Assembly: GCA_029783825.1 (NCBI GenBank)
Contig: JAREIK010004327.1
Coordinates: 20,580-84,579, forward strand
Length of the DNA: 64,000 nucleotides
Reading direction: 5' to 3'
Origin: Sapria himalayana
Lineage: Eukaryota > Streptophyta > Magnoliopsida > Malpighiales > Rafflesiaceae
Shown here: positions 12,854 through 23,669 of the stretch, in pieces
Layout of the letters: the number at the start of each line of letters is the position of its first letter
Position numbering within the stretch: the stretch's first letter is position 1
Notes under the pieces: model-generated
Database searches by the model: none
What the model was told of the DNA's origin: nothing
Seen by the model: only the letters and a program-made list of their open reading frames with translations
Translations under genes and position numbers: made by a program

Positions 12854-12859
12854 CGATGC

Positions 12860-13267
12860 TTTGGATTGATGCAGGCGCCTTCAGGTTCCGAAGCAGAGAA
12901 CGACCTTCTCGTGATGCCATGCTTGTTTTCAAAAGCCATGTTCTTGCCTTATATATAAAAACAAATGTAACAGAACCACAGTTTTTTGTCCTTAATGATG
13001 AGACAAAATAGATTCTACTCCATGTGATTCTATTTCGGGTTTCACTTTTTTTGAACTCAATTCAATCTTATTTTTTGTTTTTTCCAATCTTTATATAATT
13101 AGCCCTGCGCACGTGGACGTGTTTAATTAAATTAAAATGTTTTTCCTTTATTTTTTCCAAAGTGTAAATGTAATAAGCTCAAGGTAAATGTCAGTCGTAC
13201 CAAAGAATTCCTTTTCACGAAATGAACTAATTAATTGCGCCAAAATTATGTTATAAACAAGTCATAA
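12860..13267. other. 3' flank of the DUF630/632 gene
   Basis: AT-rich sequence after the stop codon, probably 3' UTR to about 12960 (tatataaaaacaaatgtaac). No further gene is visible before the MITE at 13268. Confidence 0.5.
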
Positions 13268-13656
13268 GAGCAACTCCAATGGGAGATGCCAAAAAAGGGG
13301 TGCTAAATATTATTTTATAAACTTGAATAGTATTTTTGGCATCCCTAAACAGATTTTTACTCCAATGGTAGGTGCTAAAATAAGGTGTTATTTAAATAAT
13401 TAAATATTTTTAAAATTAAAAAAATATTTTTAACCTATGAGAAATATCATTTGAGATGCACAGTAGTCATAACTGTTATTTTGCATCATCTATATTCTTT
13501 CTCCAAGGTTGCCAAATATGGCACTCCAAAACATTTGATGATATTTTACCACCTCTTATACCAACTCCATTGGAGCAAGTTTTTTTTCTTGTTTGGGTGT
13601 CATTTTAACAGTTATGGAGATGACACCCCTTATAGCAACTCCCATTGGAGTTGCTC
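13268..13656. mobile_element. PIF/Harbinger-type MITE
   Basis: Terminal inverted repeats gagcaactccaatggga and tcccattggagttgctc face each other, and each is flanked by TAA (13265-13267 and 13657-13659). A 3-bp TAA/TTA target duplication with ends of this kind is typical of PIF/Harbinger MITEs. Inside, further partial copies of the end sequence (actccaatgg near 13361, ctccattggag near 13566) suggest internal duplication. No transposase is present. Confidence 0.85.
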
Positions 13657-13877
13657 TAAGGATGCTATAAATGAAATACATCACGTGGAACACACATACA
13701 CACAGCATGCTATAAATATATTTTTTTGAATTTTACATACTAAACCTTTCTAAACATAGTCTACAAATGTAATTTGACAGAATAAGATATTTAGAAATAT
13801 TTATATAGATCTTTAAGCCTAAACAAAAATGTAACTTTAATTAAGTATATTAGGGAGAATTATATTTTGTTGCAACA

Positions 13878-14183
13878 TCATAAAATAATTGAAATAAAAT
13901 GAAACCAAATTTTAATATTTTAAAAAATAGTGCACCGAACTATAAATTAATTAACTTTATTCTGCATTCAATTGTAGTAATGCGAGAATACCCTTAAATT
14001 TATTAACTTTAAAATAATTAAGTATATTTTAAAAATATACTTAATTAAGTATATTTATATAGATCATAAAATAATTGAAAAAAAATGAAACCAAATTTTA
14101 ATATTTTAAAAATAGTGCAACAAACTATAAATTAATTAACTTTATTTTGCATTCAATTGTAGTAATACAAAAATACCCTTAAA
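13878..14183. repeat. Direct duplication of a ~120-bp AT-rich segment
   Basis: Copy 1 (about 13878-13999) and copy 2 (about 14064-14183) share the order taattgaaa...gaaaccaaattttaatatttt...aactataaattaattaac...gcattcaattgtagtaat...atacccttaaatt with few changes. The spacer contains duplicated agtatatttaaaaat-type sequence. Confidence 0.8.
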
Positions 14184-14239
14184 TTAATCACTTAATTTAA
14201 TCAATAATTACTCGCTCATATTTTCACTGACCCTCTTGC

Positions 14240-14242
<3 letters not shown>

Positions 14243-14284
<42 letters not shown>
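14243..14284. repeat. (GT)n microsatellite
   Basis: About 20 uninterrupted GT units, between the duplicated AT-rich segment and a dispersed repeat of about 14281-14580 that resembles 61290-61480. Confidence 0.95.
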
Positions 14285-14285
<1 letters not shown>

Positions 14286-14289
14286 ACAA

Positions 14290-14580
14290 TCAAATTTATA
14301 AGAAAACATGTATATATAAGTAAGTTTTTTTTAAGTGGAATTGTGTTTTGGGATGATCCCCAAAAATATTTAAAAATTTGAAACCAATCTTTTAATATTT
14401 CAAAAAAAAAAAAAAGATAGGAAACCATGAATAAATTAAAATTTAGGGCATTCTATACACATCATAAACCATGAATAAATTAATTCTTTAAGCCTAGTCA
14501 GGATGAGGATCAAGGGCAAGGACGAAGGCGTGGGAAGGGGTAGAGAGGCAGGGGCAATTTAGGATTTATGTATTCTAGTT
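14290..14580. repeat. Dispersed repeat related to 61.3-61.48 kb
   Basis: The order gaattgtgttttggg...cccaaaaatatttaaaaatttgaaacc...aatatttc...aaaccatgaataaatt...gggcaagg here matches gaattatgttttgggg...ctcccagaaattttttaaaa...aatatttg...aactataaataaatt...(gggcaag)n at 61290-61480 and 62320-62400. It is a diverged dispersed element with a GGGCAAG-rich end, lying just 3' of the DDR4-like gene. Confidence 0.5.
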
Positions 14581-14754
14581 TCAATTTTTTAAATATTTTG
14601 GGGCATCTCCACAATGCACAAATATGTTTTGTAAATACACAACAAAATCGCACCTTGTAGCTTGAGAGCAAGCAGGATAACCACAAAAAAAAAAAAAAAG
14701 TTCTATTCGACATCACTTTCAGAGTCAAGAGCCACAGGAGAGACATTTTCTTCT

Positions 14755-17700
14755 TCAGAATCGGGCACAGGCACAACACGGACTAGAGGCGGAATTGAGC
14801 GCGGGTCTCTGCCTCAGCATATACCTAGCTCCTGTATTTCTGGTCTGGAACCGGACTGCTGCCCTCGTCTGTCTCTTATCAGGCCTGACACGGTTGGAAG
14901 CGCGATCGTCATCATCTTCGATACATTCAAAATCATCATCTTCTTCTTCTGATTCCGTCATTTCTTCCCCTAGAACGGAATCATCTGGACCGACGCAGGC
15001 GCCAGAATCCTCCTTAGAACGGAGCCCCGCCTGGTTGTTTTTCCTCCCCTTGTTCTTTTTATCTTCAGCTAGGGTTCTTTTCCTGAGCCAAATTTGAGTC
15101 TAATTTTAACCAAAAAGACGGCAACAATGTGGATATGGCGTCCAAAACCCTAATCCATGTTGAAATCTGACAGAAGCGTAAAACGTCAATTAGAACGCAA
15201 GAAATAGAAATATAACTTACTCTGTTAGTGATATCGCCTCCTTAATGGTACGATCATACTCATCTGTAAAAGGAACATCATCAAACAAGAACATCAAACA
15301 AGACCTAAGAGCGTGCAGCTCTTGTTTTTGTTCATCCTGTCGCATCAATAATAGATCTATAATTGACATAAAATACAATAACAAAATTAACTCATCAGAT
15401 GCAGTATCTCTAATTTTCAAGAATAAATTATTGAGATCTTAATCTTTCTCTAATATTAGGCTAAATAAAAGTGCAGAACACTAAGCAAGATCATTTTTTT
15501 TAGTTAATTGATCACTTATAAGTTAATTCAGGTAAGAACAATAGCATGGTCGTCTGATATCCATCATGTTGTTATGTTTTCGAGCCTTGTTTTGATGAAC
15601 AAAGAGACTTCCTGTGAAATTTCATCATGTGGTATCTCTCATGTTACTATTCTAGCATAGAGGTGTCAAAATGGTTAGCTTGCATAGTGCTAGACCGTGC
15701 CAGACCGTGCCAGACCGTGCCAGACCGTGCCAGACCGTGCCAGACCGTGCCAGACCAGACCATGCTAGACCGTGCCAGACCAGACCATGCCAGACCGTGC
15801 CAGACCGTGCCAGACCGTGCCAGACCGTGCCAGACCAGACCATGCCAGACCGTGCCAGACCAGACCATGCCAGACCGTGCCATGCCAGACCGTGCCAGAC
15901 CGTGCCAGACCGTGCCATGCCAGACCGTGCCAGACCGTGCCAGACCAGACCGTGCCATGCCAGACCGTGCCAGACCGTGCCAGACCAGACCGTGCCAGAC
16001 CAGACCGTGCCAGACCAGACCGTGCCAGACCAGACCGTGCCAGACCGTGCCAGACCGTGCCAGACCAGACCATGCCAGACCATGCCAGACCGTGCCAGAC
16101 CGTGCCAGACCGTGCCAGACCGTGCCAGACCAGACCATGCCAGACCGTGCCAGACCAGACCATGCCAGACCGTGCCAGACCGTGCCAGACCAGACCATGC
16201 CAGACCAGACCATGCCAGACCAGACCATGCCAGACCGTGCCAGACCAGACCATGCCATGCCAGACCGTGCCAGACCAGACCATGCCAGACCGTGCCAGAC
16301 CGTGCCAGACCAGACCATGCCAGACCGTGCCAGACCAGACCATGCCAGACCGTGCCAGACCGTGCCAGACCAGACCATGCCAGACCGTGCCAGACCGTGC
16401 CAGACCGTGCCATGCCAGACCGTGCCAGACCGTGCCAGACCAGACCGTGCCAGACCAGACCGTGCCAGACCAGACCGTGCCAGACCAGACCGTGCCAGAC
16501 CAGACCGTGCCAGACCAGACCGTGCCAGACCAGACCGTGCCAGACCGTGCCAGACCGTGCCAGACCGTGCCAGACCGTGCCAGACCAGACCATGCCAGAC
16601 CATGCCAGACCGTGCCAGACCGTGCCAGACCAGACCATGCCAGACCGTGCCAGACCAGACCATGCCAGACCGTGCCAGACCAGACCATGCCAGACCGTGC
16701 CAGACCGTGCCAGACCAGACCATGCCAGACCAGACCATGCCAGACCAGACCGTGCCAGACCAGACCATGCCAGACCAGACCATGCCATGCCAGACCGTGC
16801 CAGACCAGACCATGCCAGACCGTGCCAGACCAGACCATGCCAGACCGTGCCAGACCAGACCATGCCAGACCGTGCCAGACCAGACCATGCCAGACCGTGC
16901 CAGACCAGACCATGCCAGACCGTGCCAGACCAGACCATGCCAGACCGTGCCAGACCAGACCATGCCAGACCGTGCCAGACCAGACCGTGCCAGACCAGAC
17001 CATGCCAGACCATGCCAGACCATGCCAGACCGTGCCAGACCGTGCCAGACCAGACCGTGCCAGACCAGACCATGCCAGACCGTGCCAGACCAGACCGTGC
17101 CAGACCAGACCATGCCAGACCGTGCCAGACCAGACCATGCCAGACCAGGCCAGACCGTGCCAGACCAGACCATGCCAGACCGTGCCAGACCAGACCATGC
17201 CAGACCGTGCCAGACCAGACCATGCCAGACCGTGCCAGACCAGACCATGCCAGACCGTGCCAGACCAGACCATGCCAGACCGTGCCAGACCATGCCAGAC
17301 CGTGCCAGACCAGACCGTGCCAGACCGTGCCAGACCAGACCGTGCCAGACCGTGCCAGACCAGACCGTGCCAGACCGTGCCAGACCGTGCCAGACCGTGC
17401 CAGACCGTGCCAGACCGTGCCAGACCGTGCCAGACCAGACCATGCCAGACCGTGCCAGACCAGACCATGCCAGACCAGACCGTGCCAGACCAGACCATGC
17501 CAGACCAGACCGTGCCAGACCAGACCATGCCAGACCAGACCGTGCCAGACCAGACCATGCCAGACCAGACCGTGCCAGACCAGACCATGCCAGACCAGAC
17601 CGTGCCAGACCAGACCATGCCAGACCAGACCGTGCCAGACCAGACCGTGCCAGACCAGACCATGCCAGACCAGACCGTGCCAGACCAGACCATGCCAGAC

Positions 17701-19157
17701 CAGACCATGCCAGACCAGACCATGCTAGACCGTGCCAGACCGTGCTAGACCATGCCAGACCATGCTAGACCATGCCAGACCATGCTAGACCATGCCAGAC
17801 CATGCTAGACCATGCCAGACCAGACCATGCAAGACCATGCTAGACTATGCCAGACCATGCAGGACCATGCTAGACTATGCCAGACCATGCAGGACCATGC
17901 TAGACTATGCCAGACCATGCAGGACCATGCGACCATACCTATCAATAGCTCATTGGGTAAAAGCGCAATGAGTACCCAATTTATGTGGTCGACCAATTGC
18001 AATCAATCACATAAGCAAAATATAACATATGTGACCAGATTTAAAAAAAAAAATAACCTACCCAAATTGACAGTCACTTGACTGGACTTGAACCATTATC
18101 TGTAGTGGATCCCAAGTCATCAGGCAGGTGGACCATGCCATTAGGCCATGCACACGGTCCAGTCCTAGCCTGACATGAGCGATTCCACGAGGCGGCACAA
18201 TCCATAACCAGGCACAATTCTGGTCCATGCAGTGTGGCGGGCCATGCTGTGTCGTGGGCCGTGTTGTGGGCCATGCCGGAGCCACCCGGCCCGGTTGACA
18301 CTTCTTCCCTATCACTATCTCATTTAGCTAGTTCTCACAATAATGAGATTAATAAACTTGATGCTTATCAAATCCTCATAGTTTATACAATAACAAGAGT
18401 GATTGCTCAAATTAGACGACCTAGCCTTTAGCTACTAATTATGCTAATCTCAATTTTTCAATTATTCTCCAAAACAAAAATAAAAAAGAAACAAAATTGT
18501 ACTCACCACTAATAATCACAAATTTTCCAATGGAATATAAATATTCACATCTCATTGAAAGTATTATCTTATAATCAATAACAATAAATAATACAAAAAA
18601 AATTGTGTTAATAATAAAAAATTAAAATGTAAATAAAAATATCATAAATAAAATAAAATATAATTTAAATTACGATCAAGCTAACCTCCTAATATCCTTT
18701 ACTGAGACATTCAACTCATTCTCAGGTAATATTATACAAAGAAATTATATTATTATTTTTTGCTTTATTGAAACTCTAATTAGTTTCATTATGAATTCAT
18801 TTATATATATATATATATATAATTTAAAAGAAATACATCACAATGAGTCTAAAAAAATATAATTGTCTCAATACCATTAAACTCTACAAAATTATTTGTT
18901 ACATATTATAAAAATATTTTAAATTTTAAGCTTAGATAAATTAATATTTATTAAAAAAATATATTACAAAAATATAAATTATGTAGTTGTCATTACATAG
19001 CTAAAATAATTATTCATGATAATGATTACATTTTCATCTCTAATTTAAAATACCCAATTATCAAGCAACCCAAAAATTTCTATATTTACCATTAATATTT
19101 ATGTATGATATCATGTTAAATTATGATCATTAATTTTTATTTAAGTGATAATCTCTA

Positions 19158-19207
<50 letters not shown>

Positions 19208-19555
19208 AACATATATCTTATAATTTTTTATAGGATATAAATAACATTAAATTATGATCATTTGAATTAAGTGTTGGAATATTTTTATTATAATCTATTT
19301 TTCATTTGACTCATCTCTCAATTGGCTTACTTCATCATAATCTTAGCTATTAAAAAAATTGAAATATTTTAACTGATATCATATATTTTGCTCTCAAAAA
19401 ACCTTACATAAAATAAAATAAATAAATAAATATGAATGACCTTTTTTCTTCATAAGAAATAATGTGTTCCTCTTATCATCTCAAAAAACCTTACAAGCAC
19501 AATTACGCCAAATATATTTTTTGCCACATTCATCTTAACAACATAAATTCCTATC

Positions 19556-19619
<64 letters not shown>

Positions 19620-21844
19620 CTTATAATAATTTAATATTCTAAGTTATAAAATATGAATAATCTAATAATTATCTTATATATCTATGCATACTTCAAAGCA
19701 TGCCTAAAACATAACTATTACAACAAATATGAAGCTCCATACAAATAACTTGAAGCCATACGACTTTGTTTCTTATCACCAAAACTTTATTTTATGCAAA
19801 CCTAGGCACCATCTTTCAGCCCGTTGATTACCATAAATTTAGTAGAGTTGAGAAACATGAAAATTGTTCATTAACAAAATCATAAATAAAAAAAAATAAA
19901 AAAATAAAAAAATAAAAAAATAAAAAAATAAAAAAAATAAAAAAAATAAAAAATAAAAAAAATAAAAAAAATAAAAAATAAAAAAAAAATAAAAAATAAT
20001 AAAAAATAATAAAAATAAAAAATAAAAAAATAAAAAAATAAAAAAATAAAAAAATAAAAAAATAAAAAAAATAAAAAAAATAAAAAATAAAAAAAATAAA
20101 AAATAAAAAAAATAAAAAAAATAAAAAATAAAAAAACAATGAAAACACCAGATTTTATGTAGCAAATACATTATAGAAATGCAAACAGCATCGTAGTATA
20201 CCATATGTATAAGTGACCTGGCGATTACGGCAAGTTCGATTGGTTGCCGGGCCACACGATGAGAATCCATCCATAATCCTTTCCTGCGCTTGTTTTTGAA
20301 CGAGCGCCCGTTCTTTCCTCTACACTCGGTGAAAGAATTTGTATTTTACTTTTAACAAGACAGGCCTATCTGTTGACCAAGACTATGAAAAAAAAAACAT
20401 CTGTATCAGTAAATAATATTACCTTCTGCAGTCTTTTGAGGATGGGTACGACCTCAATTTCGATAGTCTTCAAAGCAGCAACTTCTGGTGGACTTGTACT
20501 ACAAGAGAATTGTTTCTGTCAATCGCAGCAAAAGTCAAATTAGAACAAGGCCCACCCCACTACTTGCAGCTACTAAAAATTATATTTTTTTAATAATATT
20601 AGCTACTAATTTCTTGTTGTATAAATGCGCTGGTACAAGAATAGTACTATGATGAATGATCACCAAAAAAGTTTTGTGTTGCTCACATATATTAGAGGTC
20701 ATGCATTTGTGTGATGGCAAGTATTTTTGGCCAATAGTGGAAGGCCAGACTAGCTCTCACTTGGCTAAAGGTGTCAAACATGTCGTGCCCTAATGGTATG
20801 GGCCATTTTTGCTAGGCACGATCGCACAACCATGCCATGTATAATTCTCATGCCGTGCCAAGCACGGCACTGTGGCATAGCCGAGTGCAGGGCCGTGTTA
20901 AACACTCCCTACAGAACCCATTGCATGAAAACACAACAGATGGGTGGCTTAGATGATCGGCCAATTGCAATTGGCCACGTAAGCCGGCGGCTATCACCTG
21001 ATGGGATTTGACCCATGAACCTTAGCCGATCCCAGGTCCACGAGCGGCCGGGCCGGTGGACCGTGACACTGGGCCAGACACACGGGTCATGCCAAGCCAA
21101 GCACGAGCATGGTTGGTGCCGGCCCATCACAGTATGAACCGGGCCATGCTCAGGGCGCCCGGCCTAGTTGACATCTCTACTCTTAGTACAAGATATGAGA
21201 AAAATTAATACCTTGAAAATTTTACTCCTGAAAATCATAAAGATTGCTTCTATTGAGTATCAAGCCTAAGACCCACTACTTTTCGATAAAGATATTTATC
21301 ATCATACTAAGGCATAACCTCAAATAGATGCATCATTTCTCTCTCTATCTCTCTCTCTCTATGAACAATTTTTTCTAACATGAACAAAAGAAGAAGACAT
21401 TCTACCATGATATTTTCAAATTCTTGAAAATTGGTTGCAAGGGTTTCCCATTGAAAATCAATGGAAGGCACGCACATAAATTCATTGCTCAGAGTTTTCT
21501 CCCTTGAAGGGGTCTTCTTTTCTTCTTTGTACAATCTATAGCCAATGATTTCATTTCCATCGCACCTACATTAATGCTTATATATACCCACTTGATAAAA
21601 AATATATAAAATTAAAATAAACCCAACAATTACCAATATGAAATTGTATTTCCATCTCCCACAATCTCATCCTTGCGAAAACAAGAAGCTTTAGTTCCAC
21701 TTTTCAATGCTTCATTGACAAATTTTACGGCATCTTCTTGCTGAAAGTAGAACAAAAAAAAAGATATGACACCTACACAACCAAAGATTAAAATATTAAC
21801 TTCAACAAATATATCGATACTTAGATTTTATGGATATCAAATAT

Positions 21845-21880
<36 letters not shown>

Positions 21881-23423
21881 TATATATTTTTATATAAGTG
21901 CTAATTAATAATAAAAATATCAATTTTAACAGATATATTATTATTTGAAATTTACAAATATTTCAGGGATAAATTAGTAAAAATATCAAAAAAATTCATC
22001 ATCAGGCACAGCTAACAATTCATGGAACATGATCATCCAGGCAAGCCGACACCCAGAGAAAAATGAAGAATGTATGCAAAACACAATTCTCCCACTCAGA
22101 GGAACCAGAGAGAGATTAATATCTTGAGAGTCTTAATTTTAAAAAATCAGAGAGGTTGTATCTAATAAGTATCAAGCCCGAGAACTGTCACTCTTGGACA
22201 AAGACAATTACCATCACACCAAGGCATGACTTCTAAGATTCAAAATCAAGGCATCATAGATGAGCCACAATCTAGGAGCTAGCCTATGGAAATGGAATTG
22301 ACCTATGGGAGCACATTTATTGACAAATATGACTTTGACCCACTAAACTCTCTAGCATAAAAGCATGTTCAAATGATATTGGAAATGAAAAAAAAATAAG
22401 AAAAAGTTGCGCCAGGCAATACATCAGCTCGAATTTCACATAGAGCTTTTAAAATCAGTAATCGATCAGTTGGATTTAACTGCCTGTATCTGGATATTTC
22501 TTCTCTGCACAAAATGAGGGTGAGAACTTTTAACATCAAGAAGAATACACCATCCTAATGAGGAGGTTTAAATGCGAGGCATGGATACCCGTTCGCGACA
22601 GACAGCAGAAAATCACCTTCTGCCACCTATAGTAACAAAAAAAAGAAAACAGAAAGTGCTATCAGCAGGTGTAGATACGGACTACAAGTGCATAACAATT
22701 GATTGGGAATGGTTTACCCATGGCCACCACACAGCAAGTTTCTTGCAGAGAGCAGTCAGCCATTTATCTGAACAATCCAGCGTCTTGCTCACAGGTGGTA
22801 TTCCCTAATATAGACGCAACGTGAAATTAGAAACCTGGTTATAAGAACAGATCAAAACGCAGAGATGGAACTCTATTTGCTTTGCCTGCGCCTGTATCCT
22901 GGTTAGTTGAGCATCGAGTTCTTAATTAACCCAATAATTTAGCCACAAAAATCTCCTAGCAATAGTATTTTTTTACAGAACACCAAAGAAGCCGTGAAAA
23001 TTTAGCTAAATTTCATTTCTGTGGTAGTCACATGAGACTCGTACCTTCAATAATCTAATGTGAAGCTGAGCAATCAAATTATCTGGCTTAACCAGGCCAA
23101 GCTCAATCTCCTCGGCAGATAGTTTGAAATCAGTGCCGATAATGACCCGGAAAACCTGCACATAAATCCTGCATGAATGACGATTACATTCATCTGCACA
23201 CGGAATCTACAATTCAGAAATCATGAAACGAAAGCATACATGTATAGAAAAGCATATCAGAAACGTAATATGAATCGATGAGATTTCTATAATATATGCA
23301 GGGAAGGTGTGTTACGTTGAGAAAATTAAGAACGGATGCGAGCTCCCAGCGCTGACGAAGCTGCGTTATTTGCAATTCGACCGACGTCGCATCGCTGGTT
23401 GTGCAGAGGCCAGCATTGGCCAT
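14755..23423 (-). CDS. DDR4: DDT-domain protein, DDR4-like
   Basis: Eleven exons read on the - strand: 23423-23316, 23155-23045, 22804-22718, 22626-22589, 22504-22423, 21740-21634, 21565-21406, 20515-20423, 20319-20202, 15263-15221, 15082-14755. All junctions are GT-AG and the phases agree, giving about 424 aa. The DDT part (residues ~20-115) has LRQRWELASVLNFLN, a run of LSAEEIELGLVKPDN, GIPPVSKTL and LAVWWPWV. The next blocks are LNPTDRLLILKALCEIRAD and QEDAVKFVNEALKSGT, then Asp-Gly-Asn and GYRLYKE, and a basic RKER helix. The C-terminus is acidic (SEEEDDD) then basic. In Arabidopsis, DDT-related (DDR) proteins associate with ISWI-type chromatin remodellers, so a nuclear role is expected. 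Introns 5 and 7 carry repeat B; intron 7 also a hAT-like element; intron 9 (4.94 kb) a satellite-bearing element. In the last exon the chosen frame stops at 14755; a shifted frame runs on to 14703 with an acidic end, so the exact C-terminus is uncertain. Confidence 0.88.
15658..18306. mobile_element. Family-1 hAT-like element swollen by a satellite (E2)
   Basis: The left end tagaggtgtcaaaatgg (15658) and right end ccggttgacacttctt (to 18306) are inverted copies of the family-1 terminal repeat. Flanking octamers ttctagca (15650-15657) and ccctatca (18307-18314) agree at 5 of 8 positions, an old target duplication. The right 240 bp (about 18066-18306) is ordinary family-1 word sequence (gccatgc, ccatgcc, gggcc). 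The left and middle are the 5-bp-word satellite. The element sits in intron 9 of the DDR4-like gene. Confidence 0.75.
15691..17930. repeat. 2.24-kb satellite of 5-bp words (CAGAC, CGTGC, CATGC)
   Basis: Every 10-base block keeps the same register across the whole array, so all length changes are multiples of five. The words are CAGAC (variants TAGAC, AGGAC, AAGAC) and CGTGC or CATGC. They combine as 10-bp (CAGACCGTGC) and 15-bp (CAGACCAGACCATGC) units. Local higher-order repeats are visible: 15-bp at about 16441-16530, 25-bp at about 16800-16980, 30-bp at about 17461-17640, 20-bp at about 17741-17820, 30-bp at about 17840-17930. Several open frames of 520-713 codons on both strands are artefacts of the words lacking stops. 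Confidence 0.97.
18310..20200. other. Rest of DDR4 intron 9: AT-rich with simple repeats
   Basis: No exon is visible here. It contains (AT)n tracts at about 18797-18821, 19176-19192 and 19561-19616 (about 28 units), a (CT)n run at about 19155-19176, and a long A-rich tract of aaaaaat-like units at 19885-20137. Open frames of Phe/Ile/Leu opposite the A-rich tract are artefacts. Confidence 0.75.
20766..21179. mobile_element. Family-1 hAT-like element (E3), in DDR4 intron 7
   Basis: The left end taaaggtgtcaaac and right end ctagttgacatctcta are inverted. Flanking octamers cacttggc and ctcttagt match at 5 of 8. The 414-bp interior is full of catgcc, gccgtgcc, cggccgggccgg-type words, with many CG dinucleotides kept, plus a less repetitive middle (about 20900-21010). 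Confidence 0.75.
21194..21318 (+). repeat. Dispersed repeat B, in DDR4 intron 7
   Basis: It shares with 22107-22240 the order agaaaaattaatacc...attgagtatcaagcc...actacttttcgataaagatatttatcatcatactaaggcat. It lies only 15 bp from the end of the hAT-like element E3. Confidence 0.65.
21847..21877. repeat. (AT)n microsatellite
   Basis: About 15 AT units within intron 5 of the DDR4-like gene. Confidence 0.9.
22107..22240 (+). repeat. Dispersed repeat B, in DDR4 intron 5
   Basis: The best preserved copy: agagagattaatatcttgag, then ataagtatcaagcccgagaa, then cttggacaaagacaattacc, then atcacaccaaggcatgac. Related copies occur at 21194, 47641 and 51395. The length (~130 bp) suggests a SINE or a fragment of a larger element, but I see no pol III boxes. 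Confidence 0.65.
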
Positions 23424-23660
23424 TTTCTAAGAACGCGATCCACCGAAGTGCAGAAAAACGGCGGATGCGGATGAGGCAAGAACCGCAGTTTTGGATAAAT
23501 GCGAACTAAGCGACGAAGGTTCCCTGTTTGGTGATTTCCCGCCAAATTTTATAATGTGCCTTTCTTCAACCTCCTGACACCGCAGCCCCGGAGAAGAACG
23601 AAGTCTTGTTCTTGAATCTGGTTCTGGTGAGCATCGCGATCGGGTCAGAAAGTGAGGCAA
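23424..23660 (-). promoter_or_regulatory. 5' leader / promoter of the DDR4-like gene
   Basis: A stretch of near-balanced base composition directly upstream of the ATG at 23423, in contrast to the AT-rich DNA beyond 23760. It contains ttccctg, tttggcgggaaat-type and CG-rich motifs (cgcgatcggg). The open frame of 77 codons here is probably leader sequence. No TATA box is evident. An E2F-like TTTCCCGCC at about 23536 is visible; whether it is used is unknown. Confidence 0.4.
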
Positions 23661-23669
23661 TATTCAACC

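Noticed and set aside
15627..17768. Open frames of 520-713 codons on both strands
   Set aside because: They are translations of the 5-bp-word satellite. The words contain no stop in most frames, and several overlapping frames on both strands are open at once, which no real gene would do.
15691..17930. CRISPR-like regular array
   Set aside because: Units are contiguous 5-bp words without unique spacers, in a eukaryotic intron.
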